Below, piece by piece: positions 52,318-60,951 of a stretch of 64,000 nt of DNA (the first letter of the stretch is position 1; each line of letters opens with the position of its first letter). The position numbers and the translations under genes were made by a program. Origin of the DNA: Maribacter sp. MJ134 (GTDB lineage Bacteria; Bacteroidota; Bacteroidia; Flavobacteriales; Flavobacteriaceae); NCBI RefSeq assembly GCF_003970695.1, contig NZ_CP034570.1, positions 310,001-374,000 on the forward strand. Direction: 5' to 3'. Below the pieces are notes generated by a model, which ran no database searches, was not told where the DNA came from, and was given only the letters and a program-made list of their open reading frames with translations.

Positions 52318-52348
52318 CAAATATAAAAAGGAATTTTAAAGTCACCAA
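52318..52348 (-). promoter_or_regulatory. Bacteroidota promoter of the trp operon
   Basis: Minus strand: TTG (52348-52346), a 20-base spacer, then TATATTTG (52325-52318). This is a close consensus match, just upstream of the leader peptide. Confidence 0.65.
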
Positions 52349-52362
52349 TTTTCTTTACTTAA

Positions 52363-52404
52363 AAATAAAAATCCCATTGAAATTTCTTTCAACGGGATTT
52401 TTGT
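52363..52404 (-). terminator. Terminator after the yceI-like gene
   Basis: AAAAATCCC (52367-52375) pairs with GGGATTTTT (52394-52402); an inner TTGAAA/TTTCAA stretch continues the stem. On the minus strand it ends in a T-rich run, 33 bases past the stop at 52437. Confidence 0.8.
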
Positions 52405-52436
52405 AGGATTCTCTAAATTTCAAATACTCTTAGTAT

Positions 52437-53024
52437 TTATAGCGCGAGGTCTACCACTAAATCGAACTCGTCATAAATAGCTTTATCTCCTAAATCATCA
52501 AAAAAGCTACCAGAACCATATCTCACGTCAAATTTAGAACGGTCTACCTTAATTGTTGCCGTAGCTTTGTTTTCGAACATGGATACCACTAAGGTCACGG
52601 GCTTTGTAATTCCTTTTATGGTCAGGTCTCCAGAGACGCTATAGGACTTTGAATTTTTATCAAAAGGCTTTACGGAAGTAAAAACCAATTTAGCGGTCGG
52701 GTGATTTGCTACCCCGAAGAAATCATCAGACTTCAAATGGCCTTCTAGCTTCTCTTTTCCGTTACCTGCTGTCATATCCGTGTTGGTAATGCTTGTCATG
52801 TCCACAACAAATTCGCCTCCGGTAAGCTTTTCACCTTCCATCAACAAAAAGCCTGACTTAAGATTGATTTTACCTTCGTGTGAACCTGTAACTTTATACC
52901 CTTTCCAAGTCACCGTACTTTGTGAGACGTTTACTTCTTTTTTTTCGCCATCCACTGGTGTTGTCGCAGTGGCGGAAAATCCGAAAACTAGCGCTAATGC
53001 TATGCTAAATACTGTTTTTTTCAT
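52437..53024 (-). CDS. Exported YceI-family protein
   Basis: 195 residues from the ATG at 53024. The frame runs 27 codons further upstream, but only the inner Met gives a signal peptide (MKKTVFSIALALVFGFSATA). A YceI lipocalin-like barrel follows: STVTWKGYKVTGSHEG, GGEFVVDMTSITNTDM, LKSDDFFGVANHPTAKLVF, VSGDLTIKGITKPVTLVV and FDVRYGSGSFFDDLGDKAIYDEFDL. The family binds polyisoprenoid or other hydrophobic ligands in the periplasm. It lies downstream of the MarR-nitroreductase pair, 35 bases from the latter, and may belong to that operon. Confidence 0.92.
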   Translation of the reverse strand: MKKTVFSIALALVFGFSATATTPVDGEKKEVNVSQSTVTWKGYKVTGSHEGKINLKSGFLLMEGEKLTGGEFVVDMTSITNTDMTAGNGKEKLEGHLKSDDFFGVANHPTAKLVFTSVKPFDKNSKSYSVSGDLTIKGITKPVTLVVSMFENKATATIKVDRSKFDVRYGSGSFFDDLGDKAIYDEFDLVVDLAL

Positions 53025-53058
53025 CTTTTTAGTTTTAATGTTATTGTGTCTGTTTAAA

Positions 53059-53691
53059 TTATATATGTGTAAATAAAGTTTGTTTTGATTTGCGGACCTT
53101 TGCATAATGCTGGGTTTCGTCTTCTGCTGATCGGTATCCTATAGGGAGCACAACAGCCGTGTTCAGGTTTTTACCGTTAAGATTTAGAATTTTATTGTAA
53201 GCCTCGGCATCGAACCCTTCCATAGGGCAGGTATCGATTTTTAATTCTGCCGCCGCTTGCATTACATTTCCCAAAGCAATGTAAGCCTGTTTTGCGGTCC
53301 AAGTTTCTTTAGAAGATGAAGGCAGATCCAATAATTTGGATTTTGCGAATTCACCGTAGGCTTTCAGCTCTTCACTCGGGATATTGCGGGTTTCCGATAC
53401 ATTTTTTAAATAATCATCGACCAATTCTCCACCAAAATCGGATTGATTTGCAAATACAAGTAGGTGAGAGGCATCCGTAATTTGAGATTGTCCCCAGGAA
53501 ACAGGTTTTAATTGTTCTCTTATAGCTGCATCTGTAATAACGAAAACATGATAGGGTTGCAGGCCATAGGAAGAAGCGCTAAGCTGTGTGGCTTCTAGTA
53601 GTATTTCTAGATTTTCATCTGAAATCTTTTTTGAGCTATCAAATTTTTTGGTGGCATAACGCCATTTTCTATTTTCTAAGGTGTTGTTCAT
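53059..53691 (-). CDS. NAD(P)H-dependent nitroreductase-family oxidoreductase
   Basis: 210 residues, the usual FMN-dependent nitroreductase size. Motifs: NRKWRYATKKFDSSKKIS (N-terminal R-x-x-x-K FMN contacts), SASSYGLQPYHVFVI, IALGNVMQAAAELKIDTCPMEGFD and a C-terminal LPIGYRSAEDETQHYAKVRK. Related to NfsB/YfkO-type enzymes that reduce quinones and nitro compounds. Starts one base after the MarR gene ends, so it is probably regulated by it. Confidence 0.92.
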   Translation of the reverse strand: MNNTLENRKWRYATKKFDSSKKISDENLEILLEATQLSASSYGLQPYHVFVITDAAIREQLKPVSWGQSQITDASHLLVFANQSDFGGELVDDYLKNVSETRNIPSEELKAYGEFAKSKLLDLPSSSKETWTAKQAYIALGNVMQAAAELKIDTCPMEGFDAEAYNKILNLNGKNLNTAVVLPIGYRSAEDETQHYAKVRKSKQTLFTHI

Positions 53692-53692
53692 T

Positions 53693-54139
53693 TTAAAATT
53701 TATCTAATAATCTATTTAATTGTTCTAGTTCTGATTCAGAAAAGTTATTTAGAATTTGTTCTTCCTTTTCAAATAACATGCCATCAATTTCATTTAGGAA
53801 ATTTAGACCTTCAGTAGTTATCTTTATTTCAACTTTTCTACGATTGTGTTGGCAAACGCTTCTAATTACATATCCCTTTAAAATAAGTTTATCTACTAAG
53901 CGTGTGGTATTACTCATTTTGGTTACCATACGCTCGTTTATGGTGGATAGGTTAGCTGGTTTCCCTTTCTGACCTCTTAATATTCTTAGTACGTTGAACT
54001 GTTGTAAAGAGATTTCAAAAGGTTTAAGAAAGCAGGAAATTTGGTCGTTCACTTTGTTCTGAACCAGGGAAAGGTGAATAAGCGTCCGCTTTTTTAACGG
54101 AATCTCTGTTTTCGTTTTTATGACCTCCTCTACATTCAT
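53693..54139 (-). CDS. MarR-family transcriptional regulator
   Basis: 148 residues. Winged helix at about 45-115: ISLQQFNVLRILRGQKGKPANL, then STINERMVTKMSNTTRLVDKLILKGYV (recognition helix) and RSVCQHNRRKVEIKIT (wing). Dimerisation helices flank it. The reactive Cys in the wing (VCQHNRR) could be a redox sensor as in MexR/OhrR-type proteins, but only one Cys of that type is present. First gene of MarR-nitroreductase-(yceI). Probably represses its own operon in response to quinone-like compounds. Confidence 0.92.
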   Translation of the reverse strand: MNVEEVIKTKTEIPLKKRTLIHLSLVQNKVNDQISCFLKPFEISLQQFNVLRILRGQKGKPANLSTINERMVTKMSNTTRLVDKLILKGYVIRSVCQHNRRKVEIKITTEGLNFLNEIDGMLFEKEEQILNNFSESELEQLNRLLDKF

Positions 54140-54250
54140 GTACTTACAATAGTTGTATATACAAATGTATATGTAATATTCCGTGTTTAAACGTTGGATT
54201 AATTAAATTTTTGTTAAAAAATTAAGGAAGGGATTTTCATCAAAATCATT

Positions 54251-54258
54251 TATTTTTG
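54251..54258 (+). promoter_or_regulatory. -7 promoter box before the rhodanese gene
   Basis: TATTTTTG, exact TAnnTTTG match, 12 bases before the ATG at 54271. The TTG inside it would be an alternative start codon for the frame, but the promoter reading favours the ATG. No -33 match at normal spacing. Confidence 0.4.
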
Positions 54259-54270
54259 AAAAAAACAATT

Positions 54271-54582
54271 ATGGCAGATTTATCACAAGAAGAATGGGCA
54301 TCCAAATTGGAGAAGGATTCTAATGCCTTTATCTTGGACGTTAGGACCGAAGAGGAGTTAGAGGATGGAATAATTCCTAAAGCTGAAAATATTGATATCT
54401 ATTTGGGGCAAGAGTTTATGAACCAATTGGAAAAACTGGACAAGTCAAAAAATTATTATGTGTATTGCAGATCAGGAAACCGGAGCGGACAGGCCTGCGC
54501 TATCATGAACAGTATTGGTTTTGAAAACACGTATAATCTTGAAGGTGGTTTTATGAACTGGGAAGGTGATATTCAGGAATAG
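54271..54582 (+). CDS. Rhodanese-like sulfurtransferase
   Basis: 103 residues, single rhodanese domain. FILDVRTEEELEDGIIPKAENI (N-terminal half), catalytic Cys in YVYCRSGNRSGQACAIM, with the six-residue loop CRSGNR, and LEGGFMNWEGD at the end. Transfers or carries persulfide sulfur in the cytoplasm; the physiological partner is unknown. Divergent from the MarR gene, followed by a strong terminator. Confidence 0.93.
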   Translation: MADLSQEEWASKLEKDSNAFILDVRTEEELEDGIIPKAENIDIYLGQEFMNQLEKLDKSKNYYVYCRSGNRSGQACAIMNSIGFENTYNLEGGFMNWEGDIQE

Positions 54583-54602
54583 CTAAAAATTAATCAAATT
54601 AT

Positions 54603-54630
54603 AGAACCTGCCGTAAAGCAGGTTTTTTAA
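54603..54630 (+). terminator. Terminator after the rhodanese gene
   Basis: AACCTGC (54605-54611) pairs with GCAGGTT (54618-54624), loop CGTAAA, then a T-run to 54628. Confidence 0.8.
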
Positions 54631-54639
54631 TTTTAACCA

Positions 54640-55920
54640 ATGAAAGAAGACCTTCTTCACTTTATATGGAAGTATAAAAAATATCCAAATGCCGGGTTAA
54701 GGACAACATCCGGGAACACCGTTTTAATTAAATCCGCTGGCGTACATAATAAGTTAAGCGGTCCGGACTTCTTCAATGCCAGTGTGGAAATTGATGGGCA
54801 ACTTTGGGCCGGTAATGTAGAAATTCATATAAAATCTTCAGATTGGTACGCCCATAACCATGAAAAAGACGCTAATTATAATAATGTTATTCTCCATGTG
54901 GTCTGGGAAGATGATATTGCGGTCTTTAGGGCAGATGGATCTGAAATACCCACCCTTGAGCTCCGTAATTATATTCCGAACGAGTTATTGGTCAACTATA
55001 AGAGGTTATTTGAAGGAACCAAGAATAGAACAATTAACTGCCAATATGGTATAAATGCGGTTTCTGATTTTACTATTCATAATTGGTTGGAAAGATTATA
55101 TTTTGAAAGGTTGGAAAAAAAGTCCCTCGTAATCTCTAAACTTTTAGAGGATTCAAAGAACGATTGGGAAAAAGTACTTTTTGTACTTCTATTTAAGAAT
55201 TTCGGGTCTAAAATAAATGGGACTCATTTCTTTGAAATAGCCGAGAACTTAGATTTTTCAATAGTTCGCAAACTTTACAACAAGCCCCATGAGCTAGAAA
55301 GTTTACTTTTTGGACTAGCGGGATTGCTTATCAATGAAAACGAAATGGAGCCCTATCAAAAGGAACTTAAGCAGTCCTTTGACTTTTTAGTCCATAAATA
55401 CGAACTATCAGCAGAAATATCAAAAAAAGCAGAATTCTTCAAATTAAGACCGCTCAATTTCCCTACGATAAGAATCTCCCAGTTTGCAGCTTTGTATGCT
55501 TCGAACAATCAACTATTTCAGGATTTGATGCAATTGGAGGGAAGGGATCTCTATGAGCTGTTCAATGTTAAGGCAAGTATTTATTGGGATACACATTATA
55601 CGTTTGGAAAAACTTCGAATAATCGGGTAAAGAAAATTTCAAAAAAGTTTATTGATCTTTTAATAATCAATACGGTAATGCCTTTAAAATTCTGCTATCA
55701 AAAGCATAATGGAATTCCCTTGTCGGATTCCTTTACAAAGAGCATAGAACGCATAGACAAAGAAGGTAACTCAATCGTGCAAATTTTTTTAGATTTAGGA
55801 GTTACTGTAAAAAGTGCAAAAGATACACAGGCGCTGCTTGAGCTCTACAATAATTATTGCGAAAAAAACAATTGTCTACAATGTGCCGTTGGCACGGAGT
55901 TATTAACTTTAAAGCATTAA
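54640..55920 (+). CDS. DUF2851 family protein
   Basis: 426 residues, matching the family's usual 420-430. Characteristic segments are LLHFIWKYKKYPNAGLRT, GPDFFNASVEIDGQLWAGNVEIHIKSSDWYAHNH and YNNVILHVVWEDD near the N-terminus, with NCQYGINAVSDFTIHNWLERL and RPLNFPTIRISQFAALY later. A C-terminal Cys cluster (YCEKNNCLQCAVG) may bind metal. The family is widespread in Bacteroidota and has no assigned function. First of a plus-strand group with PspC and the channel gene. Confidence 0.88.
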   Translation: MKEDLLHFIWKYKKYPNAGLRTTSGNTVLIKSAGVHNKLSGPDFFNASVEIDGQLWAGNVEIHIKSSDWYAHNHEKDANYNNVILHVVWEDDIAVFRADGSEIPTLELRNYIPNELLVNYKRLFEGTKNRTINCQYGINAVSDFTIHNWLERLYFERLEKKSLVISKLLEDSKNDWEKVLFVLLFKNFGSKINGTHFFEIAENLDFSIVRKLYNKPHELESLLFGLAGLLINENEMEPYQKELKQSFDFLVHKYELSAEISKKAEFFKLRPLNFPTIRISQFAALYASNNQLFQDLMQLEGRDLYELFNVKASIYWDTHYTFGKTSNNRVKKISKKFIDLLIINTVMPLKFCYQKHNGIPLSDSFTKSIERIDKEGNSIVQIFLDLGVTVKSAKDTQALLELYNNYCEKNNCLQCAVGTELLTLKH

Positions 55921-55929
55921 ATTTAACTA

Positions 55930-56157
55930 ATGAATGCCTTATATAATTTGTTGCATTACCTTCAAAAGAGAGGTTTTGAGGTTTGTAGGAGAATTGCAGA
56001 ACGTTTAGGTATTCGCGCCCGTGTTGTTCGTACTTCATTTATTTACCTTACGTTCGTAACCCTAGGATTTGGTTTTGCGCTTTATCTTTTTTTGGCCTTT
56101 TGGCTTAAGATAAAAGATTTGGTGTATACAAAGAGGACCTCTGTTTTTGATTTGTAA
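55930..56157 (+). CDS. Small PspC-domain membrane protein
   Basis: 75 residues. The PspC pattern is a basic helix VCRRIAERLGIRARVVRTSF followed by a TM pair-like hydrophobic stretch IYLTFVTLGFGFALYLFLAFW and a charged tail. PspC proteins sense phage shock or envelope stress at the inner membrane, usually with PspA, which is not in the window. Nine bases after DUF2851 and two bases before the channel gene, consistent with an operon. Confidence 0.85.
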   Translation: MNALYNLLHYLQKRGFEVCRRIAERLGIRARVVRTSFIYLTFVTLGFGFALYLFLAFWLKIKDLVYTKRTSVFDL

Positions 56158-56159
56158 TT

Positions 56160-57167
56160 ATGATTAAATTATTCCGTTCAAAAATATATATAGCGTTGGT
56201 TCTAATGCTACTGGTACTCTTTTTTGGGGTACTGGGATACCGCTTTATTTCTGATTATTCTTGGATAGACGCTTTCTACATGACCATAATTACGGTAACC
56301 ACAGTAGGTTTTTCTGAGGTACGCCCAATGGGGCCAGAGGGCAAGATATTTACCGTTTTACTTATTATCACCAGTGTATTTATAGTAGGTTTTGCAATAT
56401 CGGTTATCACGGAGTATATTTTAAGTAGAAATTCCTTAGAACTTTTAAAAAAGAAAAGAGTGAAAAATACCATTGAAAAACTATCTGACCATGTTGTGGT
56501 ATGTGGATTTGGCCGTAACGGAATGCAGTCCGCAGAACGTTTAAAAGCTTACAAAACACCATTTGTCGTTATAGAAAAAGACAGGGAACTCATAGATAAG
56601 CATGATGCCGAAATTCTTTTCATAGAGGGCGATGCAAATGATGATGAGGTTCTGCTGGAGGCAGGAATAACCAGGGCACGATTTTTAATCACCGCCTTAC
56701 CGGACGATGCCACCAACTTGTTTGTCGTATTATCTGCCAGACAACTCAATGAAAAGTTGTTCATTATAAGCCGGGCATCCTTAGTGAATTCTCAAAAAAA
56801 ATTGGTCTTGGCCGGAGCGAATAAAGTAATTATGCCAGATAAGATAGGTGGTGATCATATGGCCTCTTTGGTCGTAATGCCAGATTTAATAACCTTCATG
56901 GACAAACTTTCTATGGAAGGTGGGGACACCACTAATTTGGAGGAAGTGGCCATAGAGGATTTCGCAGATCAGGTAGATTGTAATTCGTTGAGGGATTTGG
57001 ATTTGCGTAAGAAGACGGGTTGTACCATTATAGGTTATATTGCTCCCGATGGTGAGTATATCATTAACCCTGAGGCAGATTTAAAATTGCAACCAAAAAG
57101 TAAAGTAATTGTTCTAGGTAGGCCCGAACAGATTAAAAGATTGAACGAGATGTTTCACATAGCCTAG
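56160..57167 (+). CDS. Two-TM potassium-channel-like protein with RCK domains
   Basis: 335 residues. TM1 is at about 8-28 and TM2 at about 62-86. Between them are a pore helix and filter TVTTVGFSEVRP, where K+ channels normally have TVGYG. TrkA_N (RCK-N) covers about 108-225 with VVVCGFGRNGMQSAERL (GxGxxG) and FIEGDANDDEVL. TrkA_C (RCK-C) is near 255-335. The layout is that of MthK-type and Kch-type ligand-gated channels. The GFS filter is a common flavobacterial variant of uncertain selectivity. Two bases after PspC. Confidence 0.88.
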   Translation: MIKLFRSKIYIALVLMLLVLFFGVLGYRFISDYSWIDAFYMTIITVTTVGFSEVRPMGPEGKIFTVLLIITSVFIVGFAISVITEYILSRNSLELLKKKRVKNTIEKLSDHVVVCGFGRNGMQSAERLKAYKTPFVVIEKDRELIDKHDAEILFIEGDANDDEVLLEAGITRARFLITALPDDATNLFVVLSARQLNEKLFIISRASLVNSQKKLVLAGANKVIMPDKIGGDHMASLVVMPDLITFMDKLSMEGGDTTNLEEVAIEDFADQVDCNSLRDLDLRKKTGCTIIGYIAPDGEYIINPEADLKLQPKSKVIVLGRPEQIKRLNEMFHIA

Positions 57168-57257
57168 TATCTTTTGAAGATATATTTGATTCCATACATT
57201 ATTTTTAAGATATTGCCAGACTTACAAACTAATTAATTACTAAAAAAACCAAAAATT

Positions 57258-58868
57258 ATGAAGTATAGACTTCTAACTTTTCTTACCCTATTAGTTCCAT
57301 TTATCACTTTTTCACAAGAGAAGGGGTTAGATGAAATAGTGAACGATGCCTTTATGCCTTTTGCGACATGGTGGGAAAACACGGTCTTAACATCTATCCC
57401 TATTGCAGGATATGATATTCCTATTGTATTGATACTTCTTATTTTGGGTGCTACCTTTTTTACCATCTATTTTAAATTTCCCGGGATTACCAAATTTCCT
57501 TTAGCCATTAATGTCGTTAGAGGTAAATATGAAGAGATTGAAAAATATGGTCTCGAGAAGGTAGAAATGCACATGACGGAGGATGGCGATATCCCCGATA
57601 CTATTAGGGATGAGAGTGAAGAGGGTGAAGTGAGTCATTTCCAAGCATTGGCCACAGCTGTTTCTGGAACAGTTGGTCTAGGTAATATTGCAGGTGTCGC
57701 GGTAGCCATCGCATTAGGCGGACCGGGAGCCACCTTTTGGATGATAGTTTGTGGTTTGATCGGTATGTCTACCAAGTTCGTAGAATGTACGCTTGGAGTT
57801 AAATACCGCGATGTTGGTCCGGACGGAACCGTATACGGAGGTCCTATGTATTACTTGTCCAAAGGTTTAAGTGAGAATAATTTCAAGATTTTAGGAAAAG
57901 TTCTTGCGGCCATTTTTGCAATCTTATGTGTTGGTGCTTCTTTTGGTGGTGGTAATGCATTTCAATCCAACCAAGCGGCAGTACAACTTACTACCATGTT
58001 AAACTTAGAAGGAGGTGCCACGGGAGTTATCATCGGTGTAATTCTTGCTATTCTAGTGGGTATCGTTATCATTGGTGGAATTAAGAAAATTGCCAGTGTA
58101 ACCGAGAAAATAGTGCCATTTATGGCCGGTATTTATGTATTGGCTTCCTTGGTTATCATCTTTGCGAATATCAAATATATAGGAGATGCTTTTGGTATGA
58201 TTTTCGCCGGCGCTTTTGCTCCAGACGCCGCGATTGGTGGTATTGTAGGTGTAATTATTGTCGGTTTTCAAAGAGCTGCCTTTTCCAATGAAGCGGGCGC
58301 GGGTTCTGCCGCTATTGCGCATTCTGCCGTTAAAACAAGATACCCTGCAAGTGAAGGAATCGTTGCTTTATTAGAGCCTTTTATAGATACCGTTGTTATT
58401 TGTACCATGACTGCCTTAGTGATCATATTCTTTAACATGGATGCCGGTGCTTTTGATTACGGCAACGGTGTAGGTAGTACGGTGTTGCTTAATGATACCG
58501 GAGCATACGTTGGTGGTGTAGATTTAACCTCAATGGCCTATGACTCCGTTATTCCCGGGTTTAGATATGTCTTGACGATTGCGATTATATTGTTTGCTTT
58601 TTCTACAATGATATCATGGTCTTATTACGGACTTCAATCCTGGAAATATCTTTTTGGTAGAGGTAAAACAGCTGATATCGTTTATAAAGTAATGTTCTTA
58701 TTATTTGTTGTGATTGGAGCTGCCGCAACGTTAGACGCGGTCATCAAGTTTTCTGATGCAATGATTCTTGCCTTGGTTTTTCCTAATATGATAGGCTTAC
58801 TTATCCTTTTCCCTAAGGTGAAGAAGAGTCTTAGCAGGTATATTGATGCCATAAAAAAGGTGTACTAA
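57258..58868 (+). CDS. Sodium:alanine symporter (AGCS family)
   Basis: 536 residues, about 11 TM segments. Diagnostic region: ALATAVSGTVGLGNIAGVAVA and GGPGATFWMIVCGLIGMSTKFVECTLGVKYR, then GGGNAFQSNQAAVQL and FSNEAGAGSAAIAHSAVKT. It carries a Bacteroidota-type N-terminal signal-like segment (LLTFLTLLVPFITFSQ) and a soluble insert rich in Glu/Asp at about 105-125. Probably imports Ala or Gly with Na+. Ninety bases after the channel gene. Confidence 0.93.
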   Translation: MKYRLLTFLTLLVPFITFSQEKGLDEIVNDAFMPFATWWENTVLTSIPIAGYDIPIVLILLILGATFFTIYFKFPGITKFPLAINVVRGKYEEIEKYGLEKVEMHMTEDGDIPDTIRDESEEGEVSHFQALATAVSGTVGLGNIAGVAVAIALGGPGATFWMIVCGLIGMSTKFVECTLGVKYRDVGPDGTVYGGPMYYLSKGLSENNFKILGKVLAAIFAILCVGASFGGGNAFQSNQAAVQLTTMLNLEGGATGVIIGVILAILVGIVIIGGIKKIASVTEKIVPFMAGIYVLASLVIIFANIKYIGDAFGMIFAGAFAPDAAIGGIVGVIIVGFQRAAFSNEAGAGSAAIAHSAVKTRYPASEGIVALLEPFIDTVVICTMTALVIIFFNMDAGAFDYGNGVGSTVLLNDTGAYVGGVDLTSMAYDSVIPGFRYVLTIAIILFAFSTMISWSYYGLQSWKYLFGRGKTADIVYKVMFLLFVVIGAAATLDAVIKFSDAMILALVFPNMIGLLILFPKVKKSLSRYIDAIKKVY

Positions 58869-58880
58869 TTAAGCGATAAA

Positions 58881-59777
58881 TTGAAAAATTTTAAATCCCA
58901 CTTTAAGTTCAGTAAACAGGAACGAAGTGGGATTTTATTTTTGCTGTTAATTTTAGTAGCTGTTCAGGTAATTCGTTTCTTTATTGATAAATCTAATGCT
59001 AACGGGGATTCTTTGTTAGTTCCTGATGCTAAAACCCAAGCGGAGATAGACGAACTTAAAAAGAATCAACTTGAAAAAGATTCGATAACCTTGTATCCCT
59101 TTAACCCAAATTTTATTACAGATTACAAGGGATACACTTTGGGGATGTCCTTGGAAGAAATTGACCGTTTACATCAATTTAGGGCAACCAAAAAATTTGT
59201 AAACACTAAAGAGGAGTTTCAAAAAGTAACATTGGTATCAGACTCGTTATTACACCAAATTTCTCCTTATTTCAAATTCCCTGATTGGGTAACTCAAGGG
59301 AAATCATATCAGAACAATAAGAAATCGTTTCAAAATAAATCAAGTAATCCGGTCGTGCCGATTCAAAAAATTATTAAAAAGGATTTGAACAGCGCAACGG
59401 CACTGGAGCTTAGAAAAATTAATGGTATTGGTGAAAAACTCTCCGCAAGGATTATTAAATTCAGAGATAGACTTGGAGGTTTTTTGGTAAGGGAACAATT
59501 ATATGATGTTTATGGTCTTGAAACGGATGTAGTGGACAGGGCATTTGAGATTTTTGAGGTTCAAAATCCACCGGATATCGATAAAATCCCCGTTAATTCG
59601 GCGTCCGTTGAAGAACTGGCCAAACTGGTCTATATATCGCGAAGTGTTGCGCAACGTATCGTCGACTATAGGGATATCAACGGAAGTATCAATTCCTTTG
59701 ACGAATTGTCAAGAATCGAGGATTTTCCGGCTAATAAAGTTCAGAGAATTGCCCTATATTTGTCCCTCAAAAAATAA
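58881..59777 (+). CDS. ComEA-like helix-hairpin-helix membrane protein
   Basis: 298 residues, TTG start at 58881 (MKNFKSHFKFSKQERSG). The only ATG alternative is far inside. TM segment about 19-35 (ILFLLLILVAVQVIRFF). Then a low-complexity linker and two helix-hairpin-helix units: LNSATALELRKINGIGEKLS (about 168-187) and VNSASVEELAKLVYISRSVA (about 238-257). HhH motifs of ComEA bind DNA at the surface during uptake. A full competence role is not shown here. Twelve bases after the AGCS gene; two bases of intergenic space precede the acyl-CoA dehydrogenase ribosome start region. Confidence 0.85.
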   Translation: MKNFKSHFKFSKQERSGILFLLLILVAVQVIRFFIDKSNANGDSLLVPDAKTQAEIDELKKNQLEKDSITLYPFNPNFITDYKGYTLGMSLEEIDRLHQFRATKKFVNTKEEFQKVTLVSDSLLHQISPYFKFPDWVTQGKSYQNNKKSFQNKSSNPVVPIQKIIKKDLNSATALELRKINGIGEKLSARIIKFRDRLGGFLVREQLYDVYGLETDVVDRAFEIFEVQNPPDIDKIPVNSASVEELAKLVYISRSVAQRIVDYRDINGSINSFDELSRIEDFPANKVQRIALYLSLKK

Positions 59778-59781
59778 TGCT

Positions 59782-60951
59782 ATGCAAAGTATGTACTTCA
59801 CTGAAGAACATCAATTATTTCGACAAAGTCTCAAAGATTTTTTGCAAAAAGAAGTAGTTCCCCACATAGATAAATGGGAAGAAACCGGTACTATAGATAA
59901 GTTCATTTGGGAGAAGTTTGGAGAGATGGGCTATTTTGGTCTGGCTACTCCGGAGAAAGATGGGGGTTTAGATGTAGACTTGTTCTATACCGTAATTTTA
60001 TTGGAAGAGCTTCAAAAAATAAACTCGGGTGGTTTTGCGGCAGCTATTTGGGCACATACCTATTTGGCGATGACCCATCTCAATAAAGAGGCAGATGAAG
60101 CTATTAAGAAAAAATATCTAGAACCAAGTGTAGCAGGTAAAATGGTGGGCTGTTTATGTGTTACAGAGCCATTTGGAGGCAGTGACGTGGCAGGTATGCG
60201 CAGTACGGCCGTTAAAAAGGGCGATTCTTATATCCTCAATGGCTCAAAGACTTTTATCACAAACGGTGTCTATGCAGATTACATGATCGTAGCGGCAAAA
60301 ACAGATCCGACTTTGGGGAATAAGGGTATCAGTATTTTTGTTGTGGATAGACAGAGTAAAGGTGTTACTGCCAATAAACTGAATAAATTAGGTTGGCGAG
60401 CATCGGATACCGCAGAGCTTGCTTTTGACAATGTTATAGTGCCCGCTTCAAATCTAATGGGAGAGGAGAACAAGGGTTTCTCCTACATTATGGAGCATTT
60501 TGCTCTGGAGCGTTTAATAATGGGGATTAATGCACACGCAAGATCAGAATTTGCGCTGGAATATGCATTGCAATACATGTCAGAAAGAGAAGCTTTTGGA
60601 AAACGGATAAATACTTTTCAAGCGTTGCGCCATCGTATCGCGGATCTTTATGCGGATATTGATATGTGTAAAGAGTACAACTACTCCGTGGCCTACAGGC
60701 TGGACAAAGGTGAATATGTAGTAAAGGAAGCGACTATTTCTAAATTGAAATCGACTAAAATTGCGGATGAGGTCGCCTATGAGTGCTTACAGTTCTTAGG
60801 GGGTTACGGCTACGTAGAGGATTATCCTATGGCTAGATTATTTAGAGATAGTAGACTTGGGCCTATTGGTGGTGGCACTTCTGAAATTTTAAGGGAAATT
60901 ATCGCCAAAATGGTAATTGACAAAAAAGACTACAAACCTGCTACGAACTGA
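59782..60951 (+). CDS. Acyl-CoA dehydrogenase
   Basis: 389 residues from the ATG at 59782 (MQSMYFTEEHQLFRQ); a second Met three codons on is equally possible. The frame is open far upstream but that part overlaps comEA and is not homologous. FAD-binding LCVTEPFGGSDVAGMRSTA, substrate-site Glu/Thr region SKTFITNGVYADYMIV and C-terminal QFLGGYGYVEDYPMARLFRD, then LGPIGGGTSEILREIIA (catalytic-base region). Oxidises acyl-CoA to enoyl-CoA in beta-oxidation or amino-acid catabolism. Its last 17 codons are the first unit of an 85-bp tandem array. Confidence 0.93.
   Translation: MQSMYFTEEHQLFRQSLKDFLQKEVVPHIDKWEETGTIDKFIWEKFGEMGYFGLATPEKDGGLDVDLFYTVILLEELQKINSGGFAAAIWAHTYLAMTHLNKEADEAIKKKYLEPSVAGKMVGCLCVTEPFGGSDVAGMRSTAVKKGDSYILNGSKTFITNGVYADYMIVAAKTDPTLGNKGISIFVVDRQSKGVTANKLNKLGWRASDTAELAFDNVIVPASNLMGEENKGFSYIMEHFALERLIMGINAHARSEFALEYALQYMSEREAFGKRINTFQALRHRIADLYADIDMCKEYNYSVAYRLDKGEYVVKEATISKLKSTKIADEVAYECLQFLGGYGYVEDYPMARLFRDSRLGPIGGGTSEILREIIAKMVIDKKDYKPATN

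Noticed and set aside
59545-59781. Upstream extension of the acyl-CoA dehydrogenase frame
   Set aside because: It overlaps comEA in another frame and does not resemble the family. The normal N-terminus starts at 59782.
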